Of a stretch of DNA of 64,000 nucleotides, positions 11,203 through 25,281 are shown piece after piece. The DNA is from Thiohalocapsa sp. (GTDB taxonomy: Bacteria > Pseudomonadota > Gammaproteobacteria > Chromatiales > Chromatiaceae). Under the pieces are notes generated by a model. The model made no database searches, had not been told where the DNA came from, and saw only the letters and a list, made by a program, of their open reading frames with translations. The position numbers and the translations under genes are program-made. Within the stretch, counting starts at the first letter, position 1, and each line of letters begins with the position of its first letter. The stretch spans positions 1 through 64,000 of the forward strand of contig NZ_JAJDNQ010000018.1 of NCBI RefSeq assembly GCF_022340605.1, written 5' to 3'.

Positions 11203-12339
11203 TCATCGCCACCGTTGCGATGCCGCGTCATGTCCGGGGGGCGGCGCGAATGCTCGCCGCACAGCCGCGTCGATGCCTGCCGCCTGCCGCTCAATGTCGG
11301 CCACCAGCGCAAGTTGGCGCCGCGCCTTGGTCAGGTTCTCGCCGCGGTGGCGCACGTGGAAGTACCGGTCGCCCTGCAGGTGATCGGTGAGGAAGCGGAT
11401 ACCGAGCTCCAGCGGAATGAGCCGGATCGCGGGTGCGACCAGGTCGATCTCGGCATCGCTCAGCAGCCCCGGCGCGGTCTCGGCGTAACCGACCAGGAGG
11501 GCCTCGCAGAGTGCCAGGTCGAAGCGCACCGATTCGGCGCCGGCCTCACCGGCGCGGTTGCAACAGGAGCGCAGACAATCGCCGATGTCATGGTGCAGCA
11601 GCCCGGGCTGTACCGTGTCCAGGTCGATCAGGCAGAGCGCGTGTCTGCCCTCGGCATCGAACAGCAGGTTGTCCACCTTCGGATCGCCGTGGATCAGGCG
11701 CAGGCGGGTGCGACCCCGGGCCAGGGCATCGTCGAGCACGCCGACCAGTCCCCGGCGGGCGTCGATGAAGGCAAGCGCGTCGCGGCTTTCGGCGTCCGGC
11801 TCCGTGGCGGCCGCCGCGGCGTCCAGCGCGGCGAGATAGCTCGGCGTGTGATGGAAGCCCGGCAGCGTCACCGCCAGCGTCGCCGGGTCCAGCCCGGCGC
11901 CGAGCCGATGAAAGCGCGCGAGTACCCGACCCACCTCGGCGGCCTGCTCAGTGCCGGCAAGGCGCTTCAGGGTGCGGCTTGGCTCGATGCACTCCATCAG
12001 CCGCCAGACGTCGCCGTCGGCATCGCGCACGTAGGCCAGGTTTCCCGATGTCGCCAGTGCTGGCAGCCGCACCTTGAGCTCCGGATGCCTGGCGGCGGCC
12101 GCCGCCAGCGCGGAGAGGTTGTCCATGATCCGCTCTGGTGCCGGAAATACGGCGCCATTGATGCGCTGGAGCACGAAGGCCGCGCCGGGTGCGTCGACGC
12201 GATAGGTGTGGTTGATGAGCCCGTCGCCGAGGGGCGCGACGGTGAGCGGGGTTGTACTATCCCGGAGGAAGCGCCGGGCGATGTCCATTAGCAGGCGCTG
12301 CGGCGGCATCTGGCGCGAGGTGTCTTCGAGGTCCGACAT
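11203..12339 (-). CDS. aminoglycoside phosphotransferase-fold kinase (possibly a sugar kinase)
   Basis: PLGDGLINHTYRV, RLIHGDPKVDNLLFD, LIDLDTVQPG. Confidence 0.8.
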   Translation of the reverse strand: MSDLEDTSRQMPPQRLLMDIARRFLRDSTTPLTVAPLGDGLINHTYRVDAPGAAFVLQRINGAVFPAPERIMDNLSALAAAAARHPELKVRLPALATSGNLAYVRDADGDVWRLMECIEPSRTLKRLAGTEQAAEVGRVLARFHRLGAGLDPATLAVTLPGFHHTPSYLAALDAAAAATEPDAESRDALAFIDARRGLVGVLDDALARGRTRLRLIHGDPKVDNLLFDAEGRHALCLIDLDTVQPGLLHHDIGDCLRSCCNRAGEAGAESVRFDLALCEALLVGYAETAPGLLSDAEIDLVAPAIRLIPLELGIRFLTDHLQGDRYFHVRHRGENLTKARRQLALVADIERQAAGIDAAVRRAFAPPPGHDAASQRWR

Positions 12340-12485
12340 GGCGCGGTTCTACCAGCGGCGACGGGCGGGAGCAACCGCTTGGGCGTCGATGACCCGCGCC
12401 CGGGCCGCCGACCGACGACCGAGCTGAACATGACGGCGCGTCCAGCCCCGCAATGGAACTGCCGTGTCGGCGTTTCGCTGACCCG

Positions 12486-13487
12486 TCAGCGCGGCTCGGT
12501 CAATGTGTCTTCGATCGTGCGCCAGACGAGGTCAGCCAGGATCGCCTGTCCGCTGCGCGAGGGGTGAAAGCAGTCCAGCCCGCTGACGTCTTCCGATGAG
12601 AATGGCTGGTCGTAGATGCCGGGCGCAAAGCGGACGCGGACGCCGTTGCGGCCTTCATACTCATCCGCCTTCTCTGCCAGGAGCGTGTTGAGCGCCAGGT
12701 TGAAGTCGCCCGCCGCGGCCCGCGCCGCGTCGGTCGAGGCACTGTTCAACACGTTGGCGCAGGGGAACTCGTCGCCGCCGATGCCTTCGAACAGCCCCGC
12801 CATGAGCTTGGCGATCCACTCACGGGTGAACGTGTGGAACTCCGGCACGCTGCTGCACAGCCAGTCGCCATAGAGATCCGCGCAAACCGCGGCTACGGTC
12901 GCCTCATTGAGTGCCTGGTAGTCCAGGTCCCACAGTGCCTGGCAGGACTGGAACAGAAAATGCGGCTCCGCGGCCATGTGCTCGCGCAGCCAGAGCACGT
13001 CCGGCACTTCCGCCAGCACCACATAGCCACCGCTCGGCAACTTGTCGGTGAGATACGTCAGGGTATCATCGATCCGCCCCTCCACCCAGTCCAGGCTGGG
13101 CGGCGATCTTCCCAGGCTCTGGCAGACGTCGTTGCCGCCGAGCTCAATGGTCACCAGGGAGATCCCGGGCAGGGCCATCAGCTGCTGTGCCTGCGGCAGG
13201 GCGTCCTCCCAGCTTGCGCCATTGACGGCCGCTGTCTGCGAGGCGCTGAAGCTGAAGGGCAGCAGACGACTGGCAATGGACCAGGGCTGACTGCCGGTGG
13301 CGAAGCTCCATGCCCAATCCTCCCCCAGGTTGCCGAGACATTCCACTGCACCGTCGCAGCCATCGTCGGCGTCCATTGCGGTACTGATGCTGTCGCCGAT
13401 GGCGCCGAGGTCCTCGGGGTACGCCGCGCCCATCGTGACCGTGAGCCATAGCGTGCAAACGATGCGTAGCACCAGTCGCCTGGTCAT
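12486..13487 (-). CDS. secreted SGNH/GDSL hydrolase
   Basis: Signal-peptide-like N-terminus, LGAIGDSIS, ELGGNDVC, DCFHPS. Confidence 0.85.
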   Translation of the reverse strand: MTRRLVLRIVCTLWLTVTMGAAYPEDLGAIGDSISTAMDADDGCDGAVECLGNLGEDWAWSFATGSQPWSIASRLLPFSFSASQTAAVNGASWEDALPQAQQLMALPGISLVTIELGGNDVCQSLGRSPPSLDWVEGRIDDTLTYLTDKLPSGGYVVLAEVPDVLWLREHMAAEPHFLFQSCQALWDLDYQALNEATVAAVCADLYGDWLCSSVPEFHTFTREWIAKLMAGLFEGIGGDEFPCANVLNSASTDAARAAAGDFNLALNTLLAEKADEYEGRNGVRVRFAPGIYDQPFSSEDVSGLDCFHPSRSGQAILADLVWRTIEDTLTEPR

Positions 13488-13738
13488 CCGCGTTACCTCC
13501 AGTGGCTACTGGCGCGCACCTCCGCGCCAACCGCGAAAGACTCGCTCCATCGGCTGCGCCAGGCAATCGGGGTGAATTCCCATCGCCTGCACGGCAGACG
13601 ACCGGCTACGCATCGGTGCTCTGGACGGATTGCCCGGCGCTCGCCGGCGTTGCCCTGCGCGATCCGGGGGCTGCGCTGGACTGGCTGCAAGGGAAGCGCC
13701 GAGAAATCGGCGCTTGCGCTAGTCCAACAGTGCGCGAT

Positions 13739-13890
13739 TTCCGAGACCGTCTCTGGTCGTTGTCGTGGTAGTGGTCGTGGTCGTGGTCGTGATCATGGCC
13801 TCAACCGTGCGGAGGTTCGATGACGACTCCGATTGCGACAACCTCAACGAGGGAACTCGGTCTCGGAACTTGCGCAACGAAATACTAGAA
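13739..13890. repeat. (GGTCGT)n element bounded by an 11-bp perfect inverted repeat (family 1, copy A)
   Basis: TTCCGAGACCG at 13739-13749, GGTCGT-type repeats, CGGTCTCGGAA at 13858-13868, then a tail shared with the 28514 element. Confidence 0.85.
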
Positions 13891-14895
13891 CCGGTATTCC
13901 GCGCCGAGCGTGACGAGGGTGTCGTCCGTGCTTGAGCCAGTGCTGAGCTCGACAGCGCTCTTAAGGGTGAGATCGGGGAAGGGGCTGCGGGAGATACCGA
14001 GCTTCGTGCGCTGCTCGCCCGTTTGCGATTGCGAGAAGCTGAGATCCGTCGTCCGGCGTCCGCTCGGTCCCCGCCGCGTGTCCGTGAGGCGCATGGCCTG
14101 GATCGCGTCTCCGTCTGGCGACACTGCCAGTTCGGCGGCCAGTTCCGCGGTATGACGTTCCAGGCCGAGATAGCGCAGCGGTAGCGCCGCGCCCGCGGAG
14201 TAGACGCTGCGCGCCCCGGTGTCCACATCAACCCGGTGGCTGTAGTCGGCGCTGAGGCGGGTACTGCCGTGGGCGAACGCCAGCTCGACGGTGCTGCTGG
14301 CACGCCGGGCGGAATCGCGTGCAGGCCCCTGCAGCCGCCATTCGCCGTGCTCGATGCGTGCCGACAAGATTTTGCCGAGCAGTGATGCGTCCAGTTGCAG
14401 GTCGGCTCCGCTGATGCACTGCTCGCCACCCGATTGCCGGGTCAAGTTGAGCTGCGACCGGAGGCCCGGCAGATCGAGCCTGGTCTCCATCGCGATCAGT
14501 GTTGCGCCGTCGCCGCCGAGCAGGGACTCCGTCCGCTCGAGGTGTGCGCGCAGGGAGAGACCGTCATCGAGGAGCGGCGCCAGCGTGACGGCGTGCTGCT
14601 CCATCGATTGGTCGGCAGAGCGCGACCAGTGGTACTGGGCAGCGATGGGCGCATCCGCGAGGCTCAGGAGCAGATCCGCAAGGCGCTCCCGGCGCTTGGG
14701 CGCCAGCTGGACGCCCTGACAGGTCTGCGACGGGCGGGCGTCGACCACGATGTCGAGTATCCCAAGGCGACCCTTCCCTTGCTGGTCGTAGGCTGCCGCG
14801 CCACTCGGGCACTCGGCGCTGGCGCCGATCAGATGTGCGCTGAGCAGCGCGCCTGCCAGCAGGTGGAGCATGAGCGCCCGGTCACGTTTGTTCAT
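13885..14895 (-). CDS. predicted outer-membrane beta-barrel-like protein of unknown function
   Basis: N-terminal signal peptide, alternating amphipathic strands, C-terminal ...LVTLGAEYRF with terminal Phe. Confidence 0.65.
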   Translation of the reverse strand: MNKRDRALMLHLLAGALLSAHLIGASAECPSGAAAYDQQGKGRLGILDIVVDARPSQTCQGVQLAPKRRERLADLLLSLADAPIAAQYHWSRSADQSMEQHAVTLAPLLDDGLSLRAHLERTESLLGGDGATLIAMETRLDLPGLRSQLNLTRQSGGEQCISGADLQLDASLLGKILSARIEHGEWRLQGPARDSARRASSTVELAFAHGSTRLSADYSHRVDVDTGARSVYSAGAALPLRYLGLERHTAELAAELAVSPDGDAIQAMRLTDTRRGPSGRRTTDLSFSQSQTGEQRTKLGISRSPFPDLTLKSAVELSTGSSTDDTLVTLGAEYRF

Positions 14896-15082
14896 CCGAG
14901 CCTCCTTAAGGACTGCAAACGCGATGGCCGTGCTGTAGGCGGACATCGGTCCGTGGCCCGTGACGCGCGGTCGCGTGCACGTACTCTCGCTTGCGGGCAC
15001 GAAACGTTTGCGTCGCTCTTGCCTCAATCGACGTGCGCCTGCCCCGTCTCACAGCTCGCCCGGAGGTGCCCCTCCCATTCCC

Positions 15083-15772
15083 TCAGCCGGTCATGATCCG
15101 GCCTCCCGCCTGATCCATGTGCCATTGCACCGCGTGGCGCACCAGCTCGCTGCCGCTGGCGAGCTGCAACTTGCGCTTGATGTTCTCGCGGTGGGTTTCG
15201 ATGGTCTTGGCGCTCAGGTGTAACTGCTCGGCGATCTTGGACGTGGGCCGCCCCTGGCCGATCAGGCGGAAGACCTCGAGCTCGCGGTCGCTCAGATCCT
15301 CGACGCTGGCGACGCCGCCGCTCTTCTTGTTACCGAGTCCGTCGATCAACCGCCCCACCATCTTCTCGCTGAGATAGACGCGGCCGGCGAGCACCTGGCG
15401 AATGGCCTTGAGCACCTGCTCCGGCAGCTCGTGCTTGTTGACGTAGCCGTGGGCGCCGGCGTTGATGGCGCGCTGGGCGAACAGCGTTTCCTCGTGCATG
15501 GAGCACACCAACAGCCTCAGCTCCGGCGCATCGTTCTCCTGCTCGCGCTGCTTGATGCGCCTGACGAGCTCGATGCCGTTGCCGTCCTCGAGGGAGATGT
15601 CGATCAGCGCCAGATCCGGCTTCTCGTCGCGTGCCGCCTTAAGGGCGTCCCTGACACTGCCGGCCTCGGCGCAGATGGTCAGGTCGGGCTCGGTCTCGAT
15701 CAGATTGCGCAAGCCGGTGCGCACCAGCGGGTGATCGTCAACGATGAGAATACGGCTTGGTTGGTTGACCAT
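15083..15772 (-). CDS. NarL/FixJ-type response regulator
   Basis: RILIVDDHPLVRTGL, DLALIDISLEDGNG, LSDRELEVFRLIGQGRPTSKIAEQLHLSAKTIETHRENI. Confidence 0.95.
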   Translation of the reverse strand: MVNQPSRILIVDDHPLVRTGLRNLIETEPDLTICAEAGSVRDALKAARDEKPDLALIDISLEDGNGIELVRRIKQREQENDAPELRLLVCSMHEETLFAQRAINAGAHGYVNKHELPEQVLKAIRQVLAGRVYLSEKMVGRLIDGLGNKKSGGVASVEDLSDRELEVFRLIGQGRPTSKIAEQLHLSAKTIETHRENIKRKLQLASGSELVRHAVQWHMDQAGGRIMTG

Positions 15773-16608
15773 GAAATCGTGCTCCTGAGGTGTCTGTGCC
15801 AAGCAGAGATGGCCCTTTCACTGCCGCGCCCGGGGCGGCTTCAAGCCCGGCTGCGCAAACTGCCCGGGCGCGTCCCGGTCCCGTGCACGGGCGCTCGTTC
15901 TGCATCTCGTAGGCCCGCCCGGCTCGGTGCCCGTGGCGCCGACTGATTCGTGCGATCCATATCCATGCTGAATATTGGCGGAGATCCGCCCATGGGCCTA
16001 TGGATGGCAGGCGAATCGCCTGTTAAGTCTGGCGCAGAGATCAAGATAAGGATACCCCCTATCTCATCGTAGAAAAACCCTGAAGCAGTGGCGCGGACGC
16101 TGCAAGCCTGCGGCGCTGTCCGAGCGCATTGCTCGCGCGTGTGTGCGATGCGGGGTCACGGTAATCCGCAGGCGGCCTTGTTCAACGACGTGACGATGCA
16201 GGCGCGGTTGCCGCGGGAGTTGGCCCCGGGAAATACTTGTGTCTGACGGGTGGGCGGGATTCCGGGGCGCTCGGAAAAACGCCGATGCGTTGGCGTTTGG
16301 GTCGGTCCGCGCCGTTCGTCGGTGTAATAGACCGAAAGTTTATAGGGTAAAAGCTTAATAGTAGATGAGGGATAAATGCAGGAGACCGCGAAGATGCTGA
16401 CCGCTCGGCAGCGGGCATCGACGCAGAACCGACCTTTTGCGCCGTTGGATCGCCCGCCGACACTGGTGACAGCATGGCCGCGTCCACCGGCGGTCCTGTC
16501 CGGTGCGATGCTCGGACGCTCGATTGCCCGCGGGCGCGACCAGCCAAATGCGGTTGCGGCCTGCCCTACCGCAAACCGTGCACGCGCATCCGCGAGGAGA
16601 AGACAACG

Positions 16609-17397
16609 ATGCCAATGATGATGATTCGGGCGGCGTTCGCCTCCGTGCTCCTGGTGTTGGCGCCTGTCACGCAGGTGACTGCGCAGGAACAGTTGACGCC
16701 GGCCGAAGCGGTGGTCCTGGGTCAAGAAGTCTGGAACGGCCGGCCTACCGTGTTCAAGATCTGCCCGGAGTCGGAGTCATCGGAACAGAAGTACGCACTC
16801 TGTGCTGCTGCGCAGTGCTTCACCATCGATAACGTCGCTTACTGCAAGTGCGAAAGGAAGGTAGGACAGAGTATCTCCTTGCCTTTCTTCTTCCCCGCGG
16901 ACCAAGCCGCCGAATCCGGTGCAATCGGTGACGTCTGCGATCTGATGGCCGTGTCCGACCAAGGGAATTTTCTTGTCAGCACGTACTCTCTCCCGCCCCA
17001 GCTCCAGAAGTCATACGATGGGCCGGACGCGCTGGCGCTGTACACCTGTCCCGGTGCCTCGAATCTGTCGGCGCAATGCGACGGTGGGCTTTGCATCGAT
17101 GGGACCACGGGAACGAACTGGCCCTTCCTGGGCGAAATCGGTCCCGACGAGATCGTCTGCTCCTGTCCGATCGCGGCGGCGCCATCCGTGGGATTTCAGT
17201 TTGTTGGTCCCGCGGATTGCGACCAGGCGTTCTTCGACCAATATTGCGGGGTGCGACCAGGCGGCCAGGATGAGACGACCATTCCCACCGGAACGCAATT
17301 GGCCGTCGGCGCGGTGACTGGCAGCGGGGTGATACTGACGAAGCTGCTCTCGGGCAGCGTCCCGGCCCTCAACACCTGCACGTTTCCGGCCGAGTAG
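16609..17397 (+). CDS. secreted cysteine-rich hypothetical protein (14 Cys) with internal duplication
   Basis: Signal peptide MPMMMIRAAFASVLLVLAPVTQVTAQ; two CP...Cx4C...CxC modules. Confidence 0.7.
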   Translation: MPMMMIRAAFASVLLVLAPVTQVTAQEQLTPAEAVVLGQEVWNGRPTVFKICPESESSEQKYALCAAAQCFTIDNVAYCKCERKVGQSISLPFFFPADQAAESGAIGDVCDLMAVSDQGNFLVSTYSLPPQLQKSYDGPDALALYTCPGASNLSAQCDGGLCIDGTTGTNWPFLGEIGPDEIVCSCPIAAAPSVGFQFVGPADCDQAFFDQYCGVRPGGQDETTIPTGTQLAVGAVTGSGVILTKLLSGSVPALNTCTFPAE

Positions 17398-17430
17398 TAC
17401 GCGGCTGCGGCCAACTTTGCGACTCCTATT

Positions 17431-17483
17431 TCGTGGTCGTGGTCGTGCGGATACTCGACAACGACAACGACAACGACAACGAG
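17431..17483. repeat. (GTCGTG)n-GGATACTCGAC-(AACGAC)n element (family 2, copy A)
   Basis: TCGTGGTCGTGGTCGTGCGGATACTCGACAACGACAACGACAACGACAACGAG. Confidence 0.85.
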
Positions 17484-17736
17484 CCAGAGTCTGCCATCAG
17501 GTTTCTCGGTGCCGGCTCTGCTGGGCCGACAGCTGCAACATTGGCGGAAAGGATGCACTACAGGGGCGGGCCGTTGTTGGCGGCGAGCGTGACTACGTGC
17601 CCCGTCTCGACCCGAATCCGTCAACGCGGCTCGATGGCATTGCAGAGGATGCCGTGCAAACCGTGCAAACCGTGCACCCGCGGCCGTTGCCGAGGTGTTA
17701 GCGTCCGCGGCATCTACCACCAACTCAGGGATAGTC

Positions 17737-18576
17737 ATGCAACAGCTCACCCCAGAAGGTCAGCGTCTGGTCGCCGACCTCTCCCAGCGCCACGGCTTCA
17801 GCCCGGACGCCGTCACACACATGCTGTTTGCGGTGCTGCACGGCAACGGCAGCATGGCGCAGTTCGATCACCCTGAATTCGCCGGCTCCGGCCAGTGGAT
17901 GCAGGGTGGCATGCTGATGCTGGGCAACATGTTCGACTACGCCCTCAAGGCCCGGGTGGACGCCCTCTGCAACGAGCTCTCGAACATCCTGGCCAACCAG
18001 CCAGGTCTGCTCCAGACCGGCAGCTTCCAGAGCCAGTCCCAGTCGGGCCCGCATTCCGCCGGATCCCAACAACAGCAGCACGCGGGCGGCATCATGGGCG
18101 AGTCCAGCCTGTTCGTGCCGGACCCCGCCCAGCACTGGTGGCCGCGGGAGCTCGGCCAGCCCAGCGCCACCGGCAGCCAGAACAACGTGCAGTACGCCTA
18201 CTTCGCTGGCGCGCGCCGGCTGGCGGTCAAGACCGGCGGCCAGGTCTGGGTCTACGACACGCTGGACCACCAGATCGGCGGCTTCTCGCAACAGCAGGGC
18301 GCCGGCGGCTCCATCCTGTTCACCAGCCAATACGGCACCGTGGTGCTGAGCTCGCTGCCGGTGGTGTCCATCGATGGGCGGCCGCAACAGCCGGCGGCCC
18401 CGACGGCCCCTGTCGGTGGCCCTGCGCCGAGGCCGCCGGCATCGGTAGCCTCGGCACCCGCGGCCGACGCGGACATCTTCAGCGCCATCGAGCGGCTCGG
18501 GAAGCTCCGCGCCGACGGGCTGCTGACCGAGGAGGAGTTCGCCGCCAAGAAGGCAGAGCTGCTGGGGCGACTATGA
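17737..18576 (+). CDS. SHOCT-domain protein
   Basis: C-terminal DIFSAIERLGKLRADGLLTEEEFAAKKAELLGRL; Gln/Ser-rich middle. Confidence 0.75.
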   Translation: MQQLTPEGQRLVADLSQRHGFSPDAVTHMLFAVLHGNGSMAQFDHPEFAGSGQWMQGGMLMLGNMFDYALKARVDALCNELSNILANQPGLLQTGSFQSQSQSGPHSAGSQQQQHAGGIMGESSLFVPDPAQHWWPRELGQPSATGSQNNVQYAYFAGARRLAVKTGGQVWVYDTLDHQIGGFSQQQGAGGSILFTSQYGTVVLSSLPVVSIDGRPQQPAAPTAPVGGPAPRPPASVASAPAADADIFSAIERLGKLRADGLLTEEEFAAKKAELLGRL

Positions 18577-18750
18577 GCGTCTACTTGTGCCGCCGCGCGA
18601 GGTTGCCTAGCGCTTGAGCCCTTCCTTGGTAACTTTTCACAGCCTTTGCGCTCCACTTGCTCATCACCGTGTGCCGGCAGCGGCGAGATGCATACCGCCG
18701 GCATTGCACGCGATAGCGCGCCAACCGCGCGTCAGCCGAGCCGCCGCACC

Positions 18751-19035
18751 TCACGCCGCCTCCCCGAGCCTCGCGTTCACGACCCTCCAGAAGGTCGCGA
18801 CGGCAGCGGGTTCGTCGTCGAAGAAATCCTCGAACAAGCCCGGGGCGTTGAGCTCGGGCGGGTAGGCATAGTGCTCGCCGCCCGCGCCGGTCTCGGTGAT
18901 CCATTTGCTGGGCTGTTTCGGGTCAACGACTTCGAAGGCGCTCGCGGGATATAGGTGCGGGCGGCCGGAGTCGTTCAGGAGCCGGTAATCGTCGGCGTCG
19001 ATGCCGATGACGCTGTATTGTTGTCCGGATCGGAC
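18751..19035 (-). CDS. small conserved-looking hypothetical protein; start codon unclear
   Basis: QYSVIGIDADDYRLLNDSGRPHLYPASAFEVVDPKQPSKWITE...PGLFEDFFDDEPAAVATFWRVVNARLGEAA; no ATG or GTG at the expected N-terminus. Confidence 0.5.
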   Translation of the reverse strand, partial: VRSGQQYSVIGIDADDYRLLNDSGRPHLYPASAFEVVDPKQPSKWITETGAGGEHYAYPPELNAPGLFEDFFDDEPAAVATFWRVVNARLGEAA

Positions 19036-19065
19036 TCGCTCCCCCGAGCCCCCACCTGTTGCTGC

Positions 19066-24108
<5,043 letters not shown>

Positions 24109-24402
24109 CCACGGCTTGGTGCCGACGTCGCGCGATCAGATGGCAAGAACGCCTCGGTCAGCACCCAGGCTCAACCCCAAGGTTTTGCAGCGGCGCTCAC
24201 CAATAGTGGGGTGCCGTCTTCAGGAAAACATCCAGTCTTCATTTGTCAATATATAGAGCTGGCCAAAAATCGAATAATATTTACCGTCGATCTGAAAAGT
24301 GGCTTGCGCTGCATCAATTTCCGGGTGATGCCGTGTTCTAGACTCTGAACTCTCTGAGGGTGCGGTCGGGCTCTTGGGGACAGGCGCTTCCCCCTGTTTG
24401 CC

Positions 24403-25281
24403 ATGGGAACTGCACGCTTGCTGCCGCTCATGCTCTTGCTGGTGTTGCTCGTGTCGCCCGTGCCCGCGGCGGCGGCGGACGTGGTCCGTTTCGCGCCCTT
24501 GCCGCTGGAGGACCCGAAGATCATCTACGAGCAGTTTCGCGGCCTCGCGGACTACCTGGCACGCGCAACGGATACGACCCTGCGCTGGGTGGCCCACGAC
24601 GACTACGCGGACATTCTGACCGGCTTTCGCGACGGCGCCCTGGACCTCGCGTACCTGGGGCCGCTGCCCTACGTGGTGCTGGAGCGCATCGACCCGTCAG
24701 CCGAGCCGCTGGGCTGCTTCCGCGATGCGGACGGAGCGGCGGACTACACCTGCTCGCTGGTGGTGTTCGGCGGCGGCATCCGCCCCGCAGACATCCGCGG
24801 CATGCATATCGGCCTGACGCAACCCTATTCCACCTGCGGCTATCTCGCCGTCAGCGAGATGCTGCACGCCGCCGGCCGCAGCCTGGAGCGGGACGGCAAC
24901 CACTTCGACTATGCCGGCAGCCATTCCGAGGCCGCGCTGGGCGTGGTCCGCGGCCGCTACGACGTCGCCGGGGTCAAGACCGCCATCGCCCATCGCTACG
25001 CTCACCTGAACCTGGAGCGCATCGCCGAGAGCCGCCCGTATCCGGGCTTCACCCTGGTGGCCAACACCGCGACGCTGCCGCCGGAGGTTCTCGCACGGCT
25101 GCGCCAGGCGGTGCTGGCGCTCGACCGTGAGCGCAACCCGCGGGTGCCGGGGATCACCGCCGGCTGGGGTGCGCAGATCCGTCATGGCACCGTGCCGCCG
25201 GAGCGCTGTGACTACAGCGGCATTGCCGCCACCCTGGAGCGGCTGCCCTGGCCTATCCCCGGCGCGGAGCCGCTGCAGTGA
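24403..25281 (+). CDS. PhnD-like phosphate/phosphonate-type ABC substrate-binding protein
   Basis: Signal peptide then VVRFAPLPLEDPKIIYEQFRGLADYLARAT, YLGPLPYVVLERI, GSHSEAALGVVRGRYDVAGVKT. Confidence 0.85.
   Translation: MGTARLLPLMLLLVLLVSPVPAAAADVVRFAPLPLEDPKIIYEQFRGLADYLARATDTTLRWVAHDDYADILTGFRDGALDLAYLGPLPYVVLERIDPSAEPLGCFRDADGAADYTCSLVVFGGGIRPADIRGMHIGLTQPYSTCGYLAVSEMLHAAGRSLERDGNHFDYAGSHSEAALGVVRGRYDVAGVKTAIAHRYAHLNLERIAESRPYPGFTLVANTATLPPEVLARLRQAVLALDRERNPRVPGITAGWGAQIRHGTVPPERCDYSGIAATLERLPWPIPGAEPLQ

Noticed and set aside
13719-14429. ORF containing poly-Thr (MITTTTTTTTTTTTRDG)
   Set aside because: Product of reading the GGTCGT repeat in another frame; antisense to the OMP-like gene
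16020-16080. NarL-type binding palindrome (GATAAGGATACCCCCTATCTC) upstream of the response regulator gene
   Set aside because: Only a loose match to known heptamers and no second site; insufficient to call a regulatory site
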